Below are positions 37,437 to 46,219 of a stretch of DNA of 64,000 nt, piece after piece. Numbering within the stretch: the first letter of the stretch is position 1; each line of letters starts with the position of its first letter. The notes under the pieces were generated by a model, which had not been told where the DNA came from, ran no database searches, and saw nothing but the letters and a program-made list of their open reading frames with translations. Location of the stretch: the NCBI RefSeq assembly GCF_000559085.1, contig NZ_JALN02000001.1, positions 1,302,001 to 1,366,000 on the forward strand. The letters run 5' to 3'. The DNA is from Mycolicibacterium aromaticivorans JS19b1 = JCM 16368 (GTDB lineage Bacteria > Actinomycetota > Actinomycetes > Mycobacteriales > Mycobacteriaceae). Both the position numbers and the translations under genes were made by a program.

Positions 37437-37715
37437 GTGAGCAAGCACGAGGACATCACCGAACTCAGTGACCCGCGGGACATCACGCTCGACAACCCGG
37501 AGTCGGTGACCCCCGAGATCCGCATCGAGAAGGGCAACCCGAGCGACGAGGACATCGCCGCTCTGGTGACCGTGCTGGCCGCGGCCAGCGGCGGCAATGC
37601 CGGCCCGGGTCCGCAGGAGCTCAACCTGTGGGGCCATCCGGTCGACAAGCTGCGCTACTCGATCCACAGCTGGAACCAGGTGACCTTGCTGGAGCGGACC
37701 CACATGCGCCGATGA
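37437..37715 (+). CDS. accE5: Acyl-CoA carboxylase epsilon subunit
   Basis: A 92-residue protein that bridges AccA3 and AccD5 and stimulates the carboxylase. The first 30 residues are acidic and variable; the conserved part is [20 protein letters not shown] near 27-46 and [12 protein letters not shown] near 62-73, ending in [15 protein letters not shown]. The GTG follows GAGGAG. It lies between accD5 and maf, as in M. tuberculosis (Rv3281). Confidence 0.92.
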   Translation: MSKHEDITELSDPRDITLDNPESVTPEIRIEKGNPSDEDIAALVTVLAAASGGNAGPGPQELNLWGHPVDKLRYSIHSWNQVTLLERTHMRR

Positions 37716-37722
37716 GCGCCCC

Positions 37723-38364
37723 ATGACCCGAGTAGTCCTTGGCTCGGCCTCGTCCGGCCGGCTCCGGGTGCTGCGCAACGCAGGCATCGATCCGCTGGTC
37801 GTCGTCTCCGGCGTCGACGAGGACGCGATCGTGGCGAACTTGGGCGCCTACGCCGAGCCCGGTGACGTGGTCACCGCGCTGGCCCAGGCGAAAGCCGCCG
37901 CCGTGCACACGGTTCTGGATCCCGCCGTCGCGTCGGATTGCGTTGTCATCGGCTGTGATTCGATGCTGTACCTTGACGGCGAACTCCACGGCAAGCCCGG
38001 TACCGCCGAACAGGCTGCGCTGCAATGGGATTCGATGGCCGGCCGGATCGGCCTGCTCTATACCGGGCACTGCTTGATCCGGGTACTGCGCGGCGCGGCC
38101 GCGCACACCGCGACGCAGGCGGAGGTGACCCGGGTCCGGTTCGCCACCCCGACGGCGGCCGACTTGGCGGCCTATGTGGCCAGTGGTGAACCGCTCGGTG
38201 TTGCTGGCGCGTTCACGCTCGACGGCCTCGGCGGCTGGTTCGTCGACGGCATCGAGGGCGATCCGTCGAACGTGGTCGGCCTGGGCCTGTCGGTGACGCG
38301 TCGGCTGCTGAGCGACGTCGGGCTGCCGATCGGCGATCTATGGGCGGCTAATCCGGTCCGCTGA
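37723..38364 (+). CDS. maf: Maf/nucleoside triphosphate pyrophosphatase
   Basis: A 213-residue Maf-family protein, cytosolic. [16 protein letters not shown] (residues 6-21) is the Maf signature, [16 protein letters not shown] near 75-90 the active-site block, and [11 protein letters not shown] the C-terminal block. Members hydrolyse dTTP, UTP or modified pyrimidine nucleotides. It begins 7 bases after accE5 and is probably co-transcribed. It matches Rv3282. Confidence 0.9.
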   Translation: MTRVVLGSASSGRLRVLRNAGIDPLVVVSGVDEDAIVANLGAYAEPGDVVTALAQAKAAAVHTVLDPAVASDCVVIGCDSMLYLDGELHGKPGTAEQAALQWDSMAGRIGLLYTGHCLIRVLRGAAAHTATQAEVTRVRFATPTAADLAAYVASGEPLGVAGAFTLDGLGGWFVDGIEGDPSNVVGLGLSVTRRLLSDVGLPIGDLWAANPVR

Positions 38365-38384
38365 TCAGCGGTAGGCTCGTCGTC

Positions 38385-39287
38385 GTGCCGCTTCCCGCAG
38401 ATCCCAGCCCCACCCTGAAGGACTACGCCCACCCGGAGCGCCTGGTCACCGCCGACTGGCTGTCGGCGCACCTCGGCACCCCCGGGCTGGCCATCGTGGA
38501 GTCCGACGAAGACGTGTTGCTCTACGACATCGGCCATATCCCCGGCGCGGTCAAGATCGACTGGCACACCGATCTCAACGATCCGCAGGTGCGCGACTAC
38601 GTCAGCGGCGCGCAATTCGCCGAGCTGATGAACCGCAAGGGCATCTCCCGCGACGACACCGTCGTCATCTACGGCGACAAGAGCAACTGGTGGGCCGCGT
38701 ACGCGCTGTGGGTCTTCACTCTGTTCGGCCACCAGGACGTCCGACTGCTCAACGGCGGCCGCGACCTGTGGATCTCCGACGGTCGCGACACCACTCTCGA
38801 CGTCCCGAGCAAGGCCGGATCCGGCTACCCGGTGGTCGAGCGCAACGATGCCGCGATCCGCGCCTACAAGGACGATGTGCTTGCGTCCCTGGGTCATTCG
38901 ACACTGATCGATGTGCGCTCGCCCCAGGAGTACACCGGCGAACGCACCCACATGCCCGACTATCCCGAAGAGGGTGCGCTGCGCGGCGGCCACATCCCCA
39001 CCGCCGTGTCGGTGCCGTGGGCCAAGGCCGCCGAGGACAGCGGCCGCTTCCGCAACCGCGCCGAACTCGAGGACGTGTATTCGTTCGCCACGGCGGCTCC
39101 GAACATCCCGATCATCGCGTACTGCCGCATCGGCGAGCGGTCCAGCCATACCTGGTTCGTGCTCACCTACCTGCTGGGCATCCCCGGCGTTCGTAATTAC
39201 GACGGGTCGTGGACCGAGTGGGGCAACACGGTACGGGTGCCGATCGTGGCCGGTGCTGAACCGGGATCAGCGCCCGGGGCATCGTGA
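38385..39287 (+). CDS. sseA: Thiosulfate sulfurtransferase (tandem rhodanese) SseA
   Basis: A 300-residue protein with two rhodanese domains. The C-terminal active loop CRIGERSSH near residues 247-255 supplies the persulfide cysteine; the N-terminal domain ([11 protein letters not shown]) is non-catalytic. It sits in a 4-base overlap with sufE, suggesting sulfur transfer toward Fe-S metabolism. The GTG has TAGGCT at 38372-38377, 7 bases upstream, and no Shine-Dalgarno, so it may have its own leaderless promoter. It matches Rv3283. Confidence 0.93.
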   Translation: MPLPADPSPTLKDYAHPERLVTADWLSAHLGTPGLAIVESDEDVLLYDIGHIPGAVKIDWHTDLNDPQVRDYVSGAQFAELMNRKGISRDDTVVIYGDKSNWWAAYALWVFTLFGHQDVRLLNGGRDLWISDGRDTTLDVPSKAGSGYPVVERNDAAIRAYKDDVLASLGHSTLIDVRSPQEYTGERTHMPDYPEEGALRGGHIPTAVSVPWAKAAEDSGRFRNRAELEDVYSFATAAPNIPIIAYCRIGERSSHTWFVLTYLLGIPGVRNYDGSWTEWGNTVRVPIVAGAEPGSAPGAS

Positions 39288-39703
39288 GCATGCCCGCAGC
39301 GCTCGCCGAGGTCGTGTCCGACTTCGCCGATGTGCAGGGCCAGGACAAGCTCAAGCTGCTGCTGGAGTTCGCCGACGACCTCCCTGAACTGCCTGCCGAC
39401 CTCGAGGAGGCGGCCATGGAACCGGTGCCGGAGTGCCAGTCGCCGCTGTTCCTGCATGTCGACGCCTCCGACACCGAACACGTCCGGCTGTTCTTCAGCG
39501 CCCCCGCCGAGGCGCCGACCACCCGCGGCTTCGCATCGATCCTGGCGGCCGGGCTCGACGGCCAGCCCAAAGCCGACATCCTGGCCGTACCGGACGATTT
39601 CTACGCCGAGCTGGGGTTGGCCGCGTTGATCAGTCCGCTTCGACTGCGCGGTATGTCGGCGATGCTGGCCAGGATCAAACGCCGACTGCTCACGACGACG
39701 TAG
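39284..39703 (+). CDS. sufE: SufE-family Fe-S metabolism protein
   Basis: A 139-residue SufE fold: [12 protein letters not shown], then [12 protein letters not shown] with the sulfur-accepting Cys near residue 51, and a helix ([19 protein letters not shown]). SufE takes persulfide sulfur from a cysteine desulfurase or, as the overlap with sseA suggests, may exchange it with the rhodanese. The GTG overlaps the sseA stop (GTGA). It matches Rv3284. Confidence 0.9.
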   Translation: MSMPAALAEVVSDFADVQGQDKLKLLLEFADDLPELPADLEEAAMEPVPECQSPLFLHVDASDTEHVRLFFSAPAEAPTTRGFASILAAGLDGQPKADILAVPDDFYAELGLAALISPLRLRGMSAMLARIKRRLLTTT

Positions 39704-39755
39704 CGCAGGGCCACCATTGCTTCGCCGAACTAACGCCAGTGGTCTTGATCGGTTG

Positions 39756-40949
39756 ATGGCGGGAACTCGGTATGTGGGCTGCCTCGAGAACGTCGTGGTG
39801 CCGCCGCGCGAGTTGGTGGCACGGGCGCTGGACACCATCACGCGATGCGGACCGCACACCCGGCTCGGGCTGAGTCCCGATCCGCGGGCGCTGAGGTGGG
39901 GCTGGCGGGCCGAGTCCGCCCCCGAGATCCGCGAGCTGCCCGCCGACATCGCGGACCGTGGATCCAGCGCGGTACTCGAGTACATCAACAAGGCCGCCGG
40001 CCCGCGGGGCTCGGCGGACGTTTACCTGTCCGACCGCCACATCGCATTCGACATCGATCACGGACTCGGCGATGCCCGCCTCTACGTCGATTGCGTCACA
40101 ACGATTTTCGGCTTGATCGAGGGTGTCGACACGAGCTGGCTGCGCGACCGCGACACCGCCAACCCGATCGCGCACGCGCTGCTGAACACGTTCGCCGCGA
40201 GTCCACGACGGCTGCTCGACACATGGACCGAAGCGCGGCAACGCCCCCGACCCGTCTGGCAGCGCGCGGCCCCGCCCGCGGCACCGGCCGGGCTGCCCTC
40301 CCCGGCGGTCGAGGTGATCCACGTCGACGCCACCCTCGAACGCGAAGTCGACAGCTGGCGGACAGCCGACGCCCCGGGCGCCAGCAGAGCGGTCACGTGG
40401 CTGATGATCGTCCGCACGGCACTGGCCCGAGCGGGGCTGCCGCTGACCGACGCCGCCCGGCTGGTCGTGGACTGCCGCCGGTATCTGCCGTCCGATGACC
40501 GGGTCAACGCGAACTTCATCTCCGGGCTCAGCGTCGCCACCCCCGTCGACGGGCGCCTCAGCGCGATCGACGCCGCGGTGAAGGAAGACCTGGAGGCGGC
40601 GTTACCGTTGCTGGCCCTGGCCGCCACGTCGGCGCGCACGCTCGCCGTCCCGCTGCGCGCCACCCGCGACAACCGCCCGGCGGCCCGATCAGCGGTCCAG
40701 CTGGGCTACTCCGACGTCGGCCGGCTGTCCCCGTTCGAGGCGCTGCCCTGGCTGCCGGACCGCCCCAGGTCCATCAACGCGGCACTGCAGCCGTGGGCGC
40801 CGTCGGACATCTCGGTCTTCAGCGGCAAGATCGGCCACGAGCGCAGTATCACGGTCTCGTACCACGACAACGTCCACGACCGTCGTTTACTGCGCAAAGC
40901 AGCCGAGGCGATCGGCACCGATCCGATCGGATTGCTCGCCGGATGCTGA
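39756..40949 (+). CDS. Condensation-domain-like acyltransferase
   Basis: A 397-residue protein of the CoA-dependent acyltransferase/NRPS condensation superfamily. DIDHGLGDAR holds the HxxxD catalytic motif in the N-terminal half, and the second half (FISGLSVATPVDGR, HERSITVSYHDNVHD) fits the C-terminal lobe seen in Pap and wax-synthase relatives. It stands alone, with no PKS or NRPS neighbour, between sufE and accA3; I do not recall it there in M. tuberculosis. Likely role is O-acylation of an unknown lipid or sugar. The ATG was preferred over an upstream TTG. Confidence 0.75.
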   Translation: MAGTRYVGCLENVVVPPRELVARALDTITRCGPHTRLGLSPDPRALRWGWRAESAPEIRELPADIADRGSSAVLEYINKAAGPRGSADVYLSDRHIAFDIDHGLGDARLYVDCVTTIFGLIEGVDTSWLRDRDTANPIAHALLNTFAASPRRLLDTWTEARQRPRPVWQRAAPPAAPAGLPSPAVEVIHVDATLEREVDSWRTADAPGASRAVTWLMIVRTALARAGLPLTDAARLVVDCRRYLPSDDRVNANFISGLSVATPVDGRLSAIDAAVKEDLEAALPLLALAATSARTLAVPLRATRDNRPAARSAVQLGYSDVGRLSPFEALPWLPDRPRSINAALQPWAPSDISVFSGKIGHERSITVSYHDNVHDRRLLRKAAEAIGTDPIGLLAGC

Positions 40950-41063
40950 ACTTACTCATTGGTAGGGGTACCAGCTGATTCGTGTCTAAGCAGCGGCGCT
41001 TACACTGCCGTGCGAACCTATTTTTAAAGAACGTTCTTAGAGTCACGCAAAGCAGGAGGCGCG
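40950..41063 (+). promoter_or_regulatory. accA3 promoter with 12-base palindromic operator candidate
   Basis: A -10-like TACACT (41001-41006) lies within an inverted repeat TAAGC-6-GCTTA (40987-41002). Downstream is a perfect palindrome AAGAACGTTCTT at 41027-41038, where a repressor bound just after the transcription start would block elongation. AGGAGG at 41054-41059 precedes the GTG by 4 bases. The palindrome has the size and shape of a TetR-type half-site pair, but no such regulator gene is adjacent. It is not a KstR box (no two-base spacer). Confidence 0.5.
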
Positions 41064-42851
41064 GTGCCCAGTCAGACCATCTCCAAAGTCCTCGTAGCCA
41101 ACCGTGGTGAAATCGCGGTCCGGGTGATCCGAGCGGCAAGGGATGCCGGACTGGCCAGCGTGGCGGTCTACGCCGAGCCCGATGCCGACGCACCGCACGT
41201 GCGGCTCGCCGACGAGGCGTTCGCGCTGGGCGGCCAGACGTCGGCAGAGTCCTATCTCGACTTCGGCAAGATCCTCGACGCTGCGGCCAAGTCCGGTGCC
41301 AACGCCATCCACCCCGGCTACGGCTTCTTGAGTGAGAACGCCGACTTCGCCCAGGCCGTGCTCGACGCCGGTCTGATCTGGATCGGCCCGAGCCCGCAGT
41401 CCATCCGCGACCTCGGCGACAAGGTCACCGCCCGCCATATCGCGGCCCGCGCCCAGGCGCCCCTGGTGCCCGGCACCCCCGATCCGGTCAAGGACGCCGA
41501 CGAGGTGGTGGCGTTCGCCAAGGAGTACGGCGTACCGGTGGCGATCAAGGCGGCATTCGGTGGCGGCGGGCGCGGCATGAAGGTGGCCCGCACCATCGAG
41601 GAGATCCCCGAGCTGTTCGAGTCGGCAACCCGCGAGGCGATCGCGGCGTTCGGCCGCGGCGAGTGTTTCGTCGAGCGCTACCTGGACAAGCCGCGCCACG
41701 TCGAGGCTCAGGTCATCGCCGACACCTACGGCAACGTCATCGTCGCCGGTACCCGCGACTGCTCGCTGCAGCGCCGCTTCCAGAAGCTCGTCGAGGAGGC
41801 CCCCGCGCCCTTCTTGACCGACGCGCAGCGCAAGGAGATCCACGAGTCGGCCAAGCGCATCTGCAAGGAGGCCGGCTACTACGGCGCCGGAACCGTCGAG
41901 TACCTGGTCGGCCAGGACGGACTGATCTCCTTCCTCGAGGTCAACACCCGCCTGCAGGTCGAACACCCGGTCACCGAGGAGACCGCAGGCATCGACCTGG
42001 TGCTGCAGCAGTTCAAGATCGCCAACGGCGAGAAGCTCGACCTCACCGAGGACCCGACTCCCCGCGGCCACGCGATCGAGTTCCGGATCAACGGCGAGGA
42101 CGCCGGCCGCGGCTTCCTGCCCGCACCCGGCCCCGTCACCCGCTACGACATCCCCACCGGCCCCGGTGTGCGCCTGGATTCGGGCGTCGAGGCCGGTTCG
42201 GTGATCGGCGGCCAGTTCGACTCGATGCTGTCCAAGCTGATCGTGTACGGCGCCACCCGCGAGGAGGCGCTGGCCCGTTCCCGTCGTGCGCTGGATGAAT
42301 TCCACGTCGAAGGTCTGGCCACGGTCATCCCGTTCCACCGTGCGGTCGTCAGCGATCCGGCGTTCATCGGTGACGGCAACGGATTCACCGTCCACACCCG
42401 CTGGATCGAGACCGAGTGGGACAACACCGTCGAGCCGTTCACCGGTGGCGGCCAGGTCGATGAAGAAGAGGCTCAGCAGCGCCAGAAGGTGGTCGTCGAG
42501 GTCGGTGGCCGTCGGGTCGAGGTCTCGCTGCCCGGCGACCTGGCGTTGGGCAACGGCGGCGGGCACGCCGAATCCGGCGCCATCCGCAAGAAGCCGAAGG
42601 CACGCAAGCGTGGCTCCCAGGCCGGCGCCGCCGCCTCGGGTGACGCGGTGACTGCGCCGATGCAGGGAACCGTGGTCAAGGTCGCCGTCGAAGAAGGCCA
42701 GACGGTGGCTGCCGGTGATCTCGTCGTGGTGCTCGAGGCCATGAAGATGGAGAACCCGGTGACCGCACACAAGGACGGTGTCATCACCGGTCTGGCCGTC
42801 GAGCCGGGTGCCGCGATCACCCAGGGCACCGTGCTGGCAGAGATCAAGTAA
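41064..42851 (+). CDS. accA3: Acyl-CoA carboxylase alpha subunit (biotin carboxylase plus BCCP)
   Basis: A 595-residue subunit shared by mycobacterial acyl-CoA carboxylases. Biotin carboxylase spans about 1-450 ([28 protein letters not shown] loop, [14 protein letters not shown]) and the biotin carrier domain is at the end, with biotin attached to Lys in EAMKMENP near residue 562. It pairs with AccD5/AccE5 upstream and with other AccDs. BirA at 13919 biotinylates it. The GTG has a strong Shine-Dalgarno and a palindrome-bearing leader. Confidence 0.96.
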   Translation: MPSQTISKVLVANRGEIAVRVIRAARDAGLASVAVYAEPDADAPHVRLADEAFALGGQTSAESYLDFGKILDAAAKSGANAIHPGYGFLSENADFAQAVLDAGLIWIGPSPQSIRDLGDKVTARHIAARAQAPLVPGTPDPVKDADEVVAFAKEYGVPVAIKAAFGGGGRGMKVARTIEEIPELFESATREAIAAFGRGECFVERYLDKPRHVEAQVIADTYGNVIVAGTRDCSLQRRFQKLVEEAPAPFLTDAQRKEIHESAKRICKEAGYYGAGTVEYLVGQDGLISFLEVNTRLQVEHPVTEETAGIDLVLQQFKIANGEKLDLTEDPTPRGHAIEFRINGEDAGRGFLPAPGPVTRYDIPTGPGVRLDSGVEAGSVIGGQFDSMLSKLIVYGATREEALARSRRALDEFHVEGLATVIPFHRAVVSDPAFIGDGNGFTVHTRWIETEWDNTVEPFTGGGQVDEEEAQQRQKVVVEVGGRRVEVSLPGDLALGNGGGHAESGAIRKKPKARKRGSQAGAAASGDAVTAPMQGTVVKVAVEEGQTVAAGDLVVVLEAMKMENPVTAHKDGVITGLAVEPGAAITQGTVLAEIK

Positions 42852-42857
42852 GACCGA

Positions 42858-43757
42858 TCAGATGCGCAGGCGCCGCCGCGCCTGATTGATGTCGTGCTGT
42901 CTGGCGGGGCTGACCCGTTGCGCTCGGGTTCTCGCACGTGCGGCGCCGTCGAGCGCGACTGCTCCGATGGTGATCATGATCGCCGCCAGGAGTGCGCCGC
43001 CGATAACGTCGCTCACCCAGTGCGCATGGATGACCACGCGGCTGATCGCGACAGCCGCGGTACCGGCGATTGCGAGGGCCGCCACTGTGTTTCGCAATGT
43101 TCGGCCGCCGCGCGCAGCGATGCCCACAGCGACGATGCCCAGCAGCGTGGCGGTGCCGGCGACATGCCCCGAGGGAAAGGGGTGCGGGTCATTGCTCAGC
43201 GTCGGGCTCACTGCCATTTCTGCTTCGCTCACCGGTCGCACGATCAGGGCCGCCATCACGTTCTTGGCCAGCACAGCGGCGCCGGTGGTCATGACCACGA
43301 CGACGCCGGGCAGCACCGATCGAAATCGAACAGACAGAACCGCCCCACTGACGACGCCCGCGATCGCGATGGCCCTGGGGTTGCCGATATAGGCGATCGC
43401 CGTCCCGGCACGACGGATGCGGGGAAACCGTTGTGTCCAGTGATCGATCCACGCGGTCGTCGGAGCGTCCAAGGCGGTTACCCAACCATGGGCGTGCACG
43501 CTGATCGTCAATCCGGCGAGGGCGACGACCAACCCCGAAACGATCAGCGCCGGAGCCCAGCCTCGACTGCACTTCACAGCGCCCGCTGCCAGTAGCAACC
43601 CTGACCCTATGAGCGCGCTGGTGAGAATGTCGATGCCGGCATTGTGCCATCGCCGCGTGGCCCCGACGGTATGAGGTCTGTTCGAAACCAACTCGACGAG
43701 GTTTCGGCCGATATGTCCGCTGGCCCCGAAAACGGCAATGTTCTCGCGATCCAGCAT
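42858..43757 (-). CDS. PAP2-type phosphatase with an SDR-like N-terminal remnant
   Basis: A 299-residue membrane protein. Residues about 45-299 are a PAP2 phosphatase with about six helices: HPFPSGHVAG (motif 2) and SRVVIHAHWVSD (motif 3, SRx5Hx3D) are intact; motif 1 reads KNVMAALIVRP, longer than KxxxxxxRP. The first about 24 residues (IAVFGASGHIGRNLVELV) instead look like the Rossmann start of an NAD-dependent epimerase, cut short. No ATG or GTG lies between that piece and the first PAP2 helix, so the gene may be a fusion or deletion scar. The ATG at 43757 directly faces the plus-strand small gene. Confidence 0.72.
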   Translation of the reverse strand: MLDRENIAVFGASGHIGRNLVELVSNRPHTVGATRRWHNAGIDILTSALIGSGLLLAAGAVKCSRGWAPALIVSGLVVALAGLTISVHAHGWVTALDAPTTAWIDHWTQRFPRIRRAGTAIAYIGNPRAIAIAGVVSGAVLSVRFRSVLPGVVVVMTTGAAVLAKNVMAALIVRPVSEAEMAVSPTLSNDPHPFPSGHVAGTATLLGIVAVGIAARGGRTLRNTVAALAIAGTAAVAISRVVIHAHWVSDVIGGALLAAIMITIGAVALDGAARARTRAQRVSPARQHDINQARRRLRI

Positions 43758-43785
43758 GATGGACCCTGTGGAGGAAGACGAGGGG

Positions 43786-43935
43786 GTGCGGATCGGCACA
43801 GCCGAGCGCCAGGAAGCGCAGGAGTTGGCCCTCACCCCGTTGGCCGCGCTGGCGTGCACCATTTTGGTGCCGCACGGCTGGCTCGCGTGGCTGGCGTTGC
43901 CCGTGCTCGGCCTGCTGCTCTTCGGTCGCCGCTGA
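43786..43935 (+). CDS. Small membrane protein with a DUF1707-like start
   Basis: A 49-residue protein: RIGTAERQEAQELAL resembles the first helix of DUF1707 domains, then about 25 hydrophobic residues form one transmembrane span ending GLLLFGRR. It looks like a shortened DUF1707 membrane protein. The GTG at 43786 has GAGG-rich sequence upstream; ATGs at 43756 and 43759 are alternatives (59 or 58 residues) but collide with the start codon of the PAP2 gene. It is followed 1 base later by the acetyltransferase-like gene. Confidence 0.5.
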   Translation: MRIGTAERQEAQELALTPLAALACTILVPHGWLAWLALPVLGLLLFGRR

Positions 43936-43936
43936 T

Positions 43937-44257
43937 ATGGATCCCGTCGAAATCAACGCGGGCGCTTGGTATTTGCGCGCCTTGCGGGCCGACGAGAGAA
44001 TCGACGACCGCCCCGCGCTCGCCGACCTCGGCGAGACCGATGCCGAGTACGTGACGAGAAGTCTCGCCGGGTGGGAACAGGACCGGGTCTACTCCTGGGC
44101 GGTCTGCGAGCCGACGACCGGTGAACTGCTCGGCGAAGTGGTCCTCGACGTACGCACCGGGATGATCCGACTGCGGGCTCGTCGCGGTCATACCGAAGCG
44201 ACCCAGACCGTGGCCGACTCGGTGCGCCGCTTCGCCGAGTCGATCGGCGCCAGCTAG
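43937..44257 (+). CDS. GNAT-like acetyltransferase fragment or small relative
   Basis: A 106-residue protein with VYSWAVCEPTTGELLGEVVLDVRTGMI, reminiscent of strands 2-4 of the RimJ/RimL-type GNAT fold, followed by TEATQTVADSVRRFAES, like the helix after the acetyl-CoA loop. A complete GNAT domain is about 150 residues and the R/Q-x-x-G-x-G/A loop is not seen, so activity is doubtful. It ends in a 4-base overlap with the convergent nucleotidyltransferase. Confidence 0.6.
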   Translation: MDPVEINAGAWYLRALRADERIDDRPALADLGETDAEYVTRSLAGWEQDRVYSWAVCEPTTGELLGEVVLDVRTGMIRLRARRGHTEATQTVADSVRRFAESIGAS

Positions 44258-44799
44258 CGCTCGTCGACGTCGCTTCCGGTGGCCAGGTCCGCACAGTCGA
44301 CCGCCACCACATCGGTGCGGGACGCCAGAAAGCGTCGCGCGCCTTCGTCGCCGTCCAGGGTGGCCCGCAGTGCCGGCCAGTGCTCGCGGGCGATGACGAC
44401 CGGGTGTCCGGGGCGCCCGTCGTAGCTGGCACGGGCCAGACCGGACGACGACCCGCGGGCGGCGCCGAGTACCCGAGCGACGACGTCGGCGCCGATGTCG
44501 GGGGTGTCGACGGTCAGGATCACGGCGTAGTCGGCGTCCGATACCGCCGCCAAGCCGGTTAGCAGGGAAACTCCCATCCCGCGCCGCCAATCCTCTGCGA
44601 CCACCGGACGGGCGTCTGCCGGAACGTCGACAATTGCCGCGCCCAGCACCACCACGACATCGTCGCAGCCGCCGGCGGCCAGGGCCTCGACCGCCGAGCG
44701 CAACCATTCACCTTCGGCGGCAAGCACTTTCGGCATGCCGTACCGGGTACCCGCACCGGCCGCCAACAGGACGCCAGCTGACCGGCCCGGCTTCGACAT
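44254..44799 (-). CDS. MobA-like molybdenum-cofactor-type nucleotidyltransferase
   Basis: A 181-residue NTP transferase: GVLLAAGAGTRYGMPKVLA (near residues 9-27) is the GxGxR-type loop with its Lys, TVDTPDIGADVV carries the metal-binding Asp, and GRPGHPVVI is the substrate loop. The closest relatives are molybdopterin cytidylyl/guanylyltransferases (MocA/MobA) attached to xanthine-dehydrogenase-family enzymes, though no such enzyme gene is nearby. The ATG at 44799 was preferred to a GTG two codons earlier. Confidence 0.83.
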   Translation of the reverse strand: MSKPGRSAGVLLAAGAGTRYGMPKVLAAEGEWLRSAVEALAAGGCDDVVVVLGAAIVDVPADARPVVAEDWRRGMGVSLLTGLAAVSDADYAVILTVDTPDIGADVVARVLGAARGSSSGLARASYDGRPGHPVVIAREHWPALRATLDGDEGARRFLASRTDVVAVDCADLATGSDVDER

Positions 44800-44987
44800 G
44801 TACACAGTGTGACCCCAACTGCAAGAGGATCATGAGAACCCGCTGTTATTGCTGTTCGCTGGTCTGACTAGTGGCGTACAGTTCAAGTCAGGTTGAGTTC
44901 ACAGCCGCCCGGAAAAACGTCAAAGACGTGCGAGGCGTGCAAACTCCCGCACTACACGGGCCTACCCACTCTGGCGTGATCCACAGT

Positions 44988-44999
44988 ACGAATATTCGT
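44988..44999 (+). promoter_or_regulatory. Perfect 12-base palindrome ACGAATATTCGT before the STAS gene
   Basis: The palindrome ends 17 bases before the ATG at 45017, in a 217-base intergenic region (44800-45016) with no gene. No SigF-type GTTT...GGGTA pair is seen in this region. It could be an operator for the STAS gene; nothing identifies the binding protein. Confidence 0.4.
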
Positions 45000-45016
45000 T
45001 CGCTGATGGAGTCACT

Positions 45017-45457
45017 ATGTCTGTCTTCAGTACAGATCAACCCGAGCGTTCGGCTGTGTCGCATTCACATGATTGCCACACCGCTCGCTTCACTACTATC
45101 TGGCCCGACGAGTCCGTCGGGATCATCACCGTCCAGGGCGAGCTCGACGCCTCCAATGCCATCGCCTTCGCTGACCATGTCGACGCGTGCGCGGGCGTGG
45201 GCGACCGCCTCGTCCTGGACCTGAGCCCGCTCAGCTTTTTCGGAACCGCGGGTTTCTCGGCGCTGCACACCATCAACGTCCGCTGCGCCAACGCCTCGGC
45301 ACGATGGGTGATGGTGACCGGCGACGCGGTGTCGCGGCTATTGCGGGTCTGCGATCCCGACCACACGTTGCCGGTCGCCGACTCCGTACGGGAGGCCGTC
45401 GAAATGCTCGACGGTGAACCCCGTCGGCTACTCCAACTGGTCCCGGAGCCGAGTTAG
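45017..45457 (+). CDS. STAS-domain anti-anti-sigma factor
   Basis: A 146-residue protein with a STAS fold after a 25-residue head: GIITVQGELDASNAIAF, then LDLSPLSFFGTAGFSAL, where the loop usually reading DSSG is GTAG with Thr in the phospho-acceptor region. It is a likely antagonist of RsbW, releasing SigF, or of another anti-sigma factor. It faces sigF tail to tail, and their coding ends overlap by 30 bases, so antisense interference is possible. Position beside sigF is the main evidence for partnership. Confidence 0.82.
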   Translation: MSVFSTDQPERSAVSHSHDCHTARFTTIWPDESVGIITVQGELDASNAIAFADHVDACAGVGDRLVLDLSPLSFFGTAGFSALHTINVRCANASARWVMVTGDAVSRLLRVCDPDHTLPVADSVREAVEMLDGEPRRLLQLVPEPS

Positions 45458-46219
45458 CGACTTCGCGAGCAGGCGCGAGACGTGCATCTGTGAGATGCCG
45501 ACGCGCTCGGCGATCTGAGTCTGGGTGAGCGACTCGAAGAACCGGAGCAACAGGACGGTGCGTTCCCGCTCGGGCAACTGCGCGAGCAGCGGACGCAGCG
45601 CCTCCCGGTTCTCGATCTGATCCAGGCTCAAGTCGACATCACCCAGGGTGTCGACGATCGCCGGCGCGTCCTCGTCGCTGCCGCTGCCGCCGCTGTCGAT
45701 CGACAGGGTGTTGTACGAACTACCCGCGACCAGGCCCTCGACGACCTCTTCGCGCTCCATGCCGAGTTCTTCGGCGAGTTCGGAAGCGGTCGGTGCGCGC
45801 CCGAGCCGTTGGGACAGTTCCGAGGTCGCCGCGCCCAGCCGCAGGTGCAGTTCCTTGAGCCGGCGCGGCACTTTGACCGACCAGCTGTTGTCCCGGAAGT
45901 GGCGCCGGACTTCACCCATGATGGTGGGAACCGCGAAGGACACGAAGTCTGAACCGGTCTCGACGTCGTAGCGGATGACCGCATTCACCAAGCCGACGCG
46001 GGCCACCTGAACGAGGTCGTCTCGGGGTTCGCCACGACCGTCGAAGCGGCGGGCGATGTGGTCGGCCAGCGGCAGGCAGCGCTCGACGATGCGGTCGCGC
46101 TGTCGCTGGAACTGGGCGGAGTCAGGATCCACCTTCGCCAACTCCCGGAACATGTCCGGAACGTCGGCGTACTCCGAGTTCGTCCGTCTGGGCGAACTAT
46201 CCGTAGCTCGGGAATTCAC
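45428..46219 (-). CDS. sigF: Alternative RNA polymerase sigma factor SigF
   Basis: A 263-residue group 3 sigma factor for general stress, stationary phase and pigment genes. Region 2 (DLVQVARVGLVNAVIRYDVETGSDFVSFAVPTI-type block, residues about 69-100) and region 4 (RERTVLLLRFFESLTQTQIAERVGISQMHVSRLL near 215-250, the -35-binding helix-turn-helix) are both clear. It is held inactive by RsbW, encoded just upstream with a 4-base overlap (GTGA). The GTG start was chosen for that overlap. It matches Rv3286c. Confidence 0.96.
   Translation of the reverse strand: MNSRATDSSPRRTNSEYADVPDMFRELAKVDPDSAQFQRQRDRIVERCLPLADHIARRFDGRGEPRDDLVQVARVGLVNAVIRYDVETGSDFVSFAVPTIMGEVRRHFRDNSWSVKVPRRLKELHLRLGAATSELSQRLGRAPTASELAEELGMEREEVVEGLVAGSSYNTLSIDSGGSGSDEDAPAIVDTLGDVDLSLDQIENREALRPLLAQLPERERTVLLLRFFESLTQTQIAERVGISQMHVSRLLAKSLTRLRDQLE

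Noticed and set aside
41025..41040. KstR-type operator reading of the accA3 palindrome
   Set aside because: KstR boxes need AAC, two bases, then GTT; here AACGTT is contiguous.
41043..42770. A 575-codon minus-strand open frame opposite accA3
   Set aside because: Antisense to a biotin carboxylase with all motifs; low-complexity Asp/Gly/Leu-rich translation.
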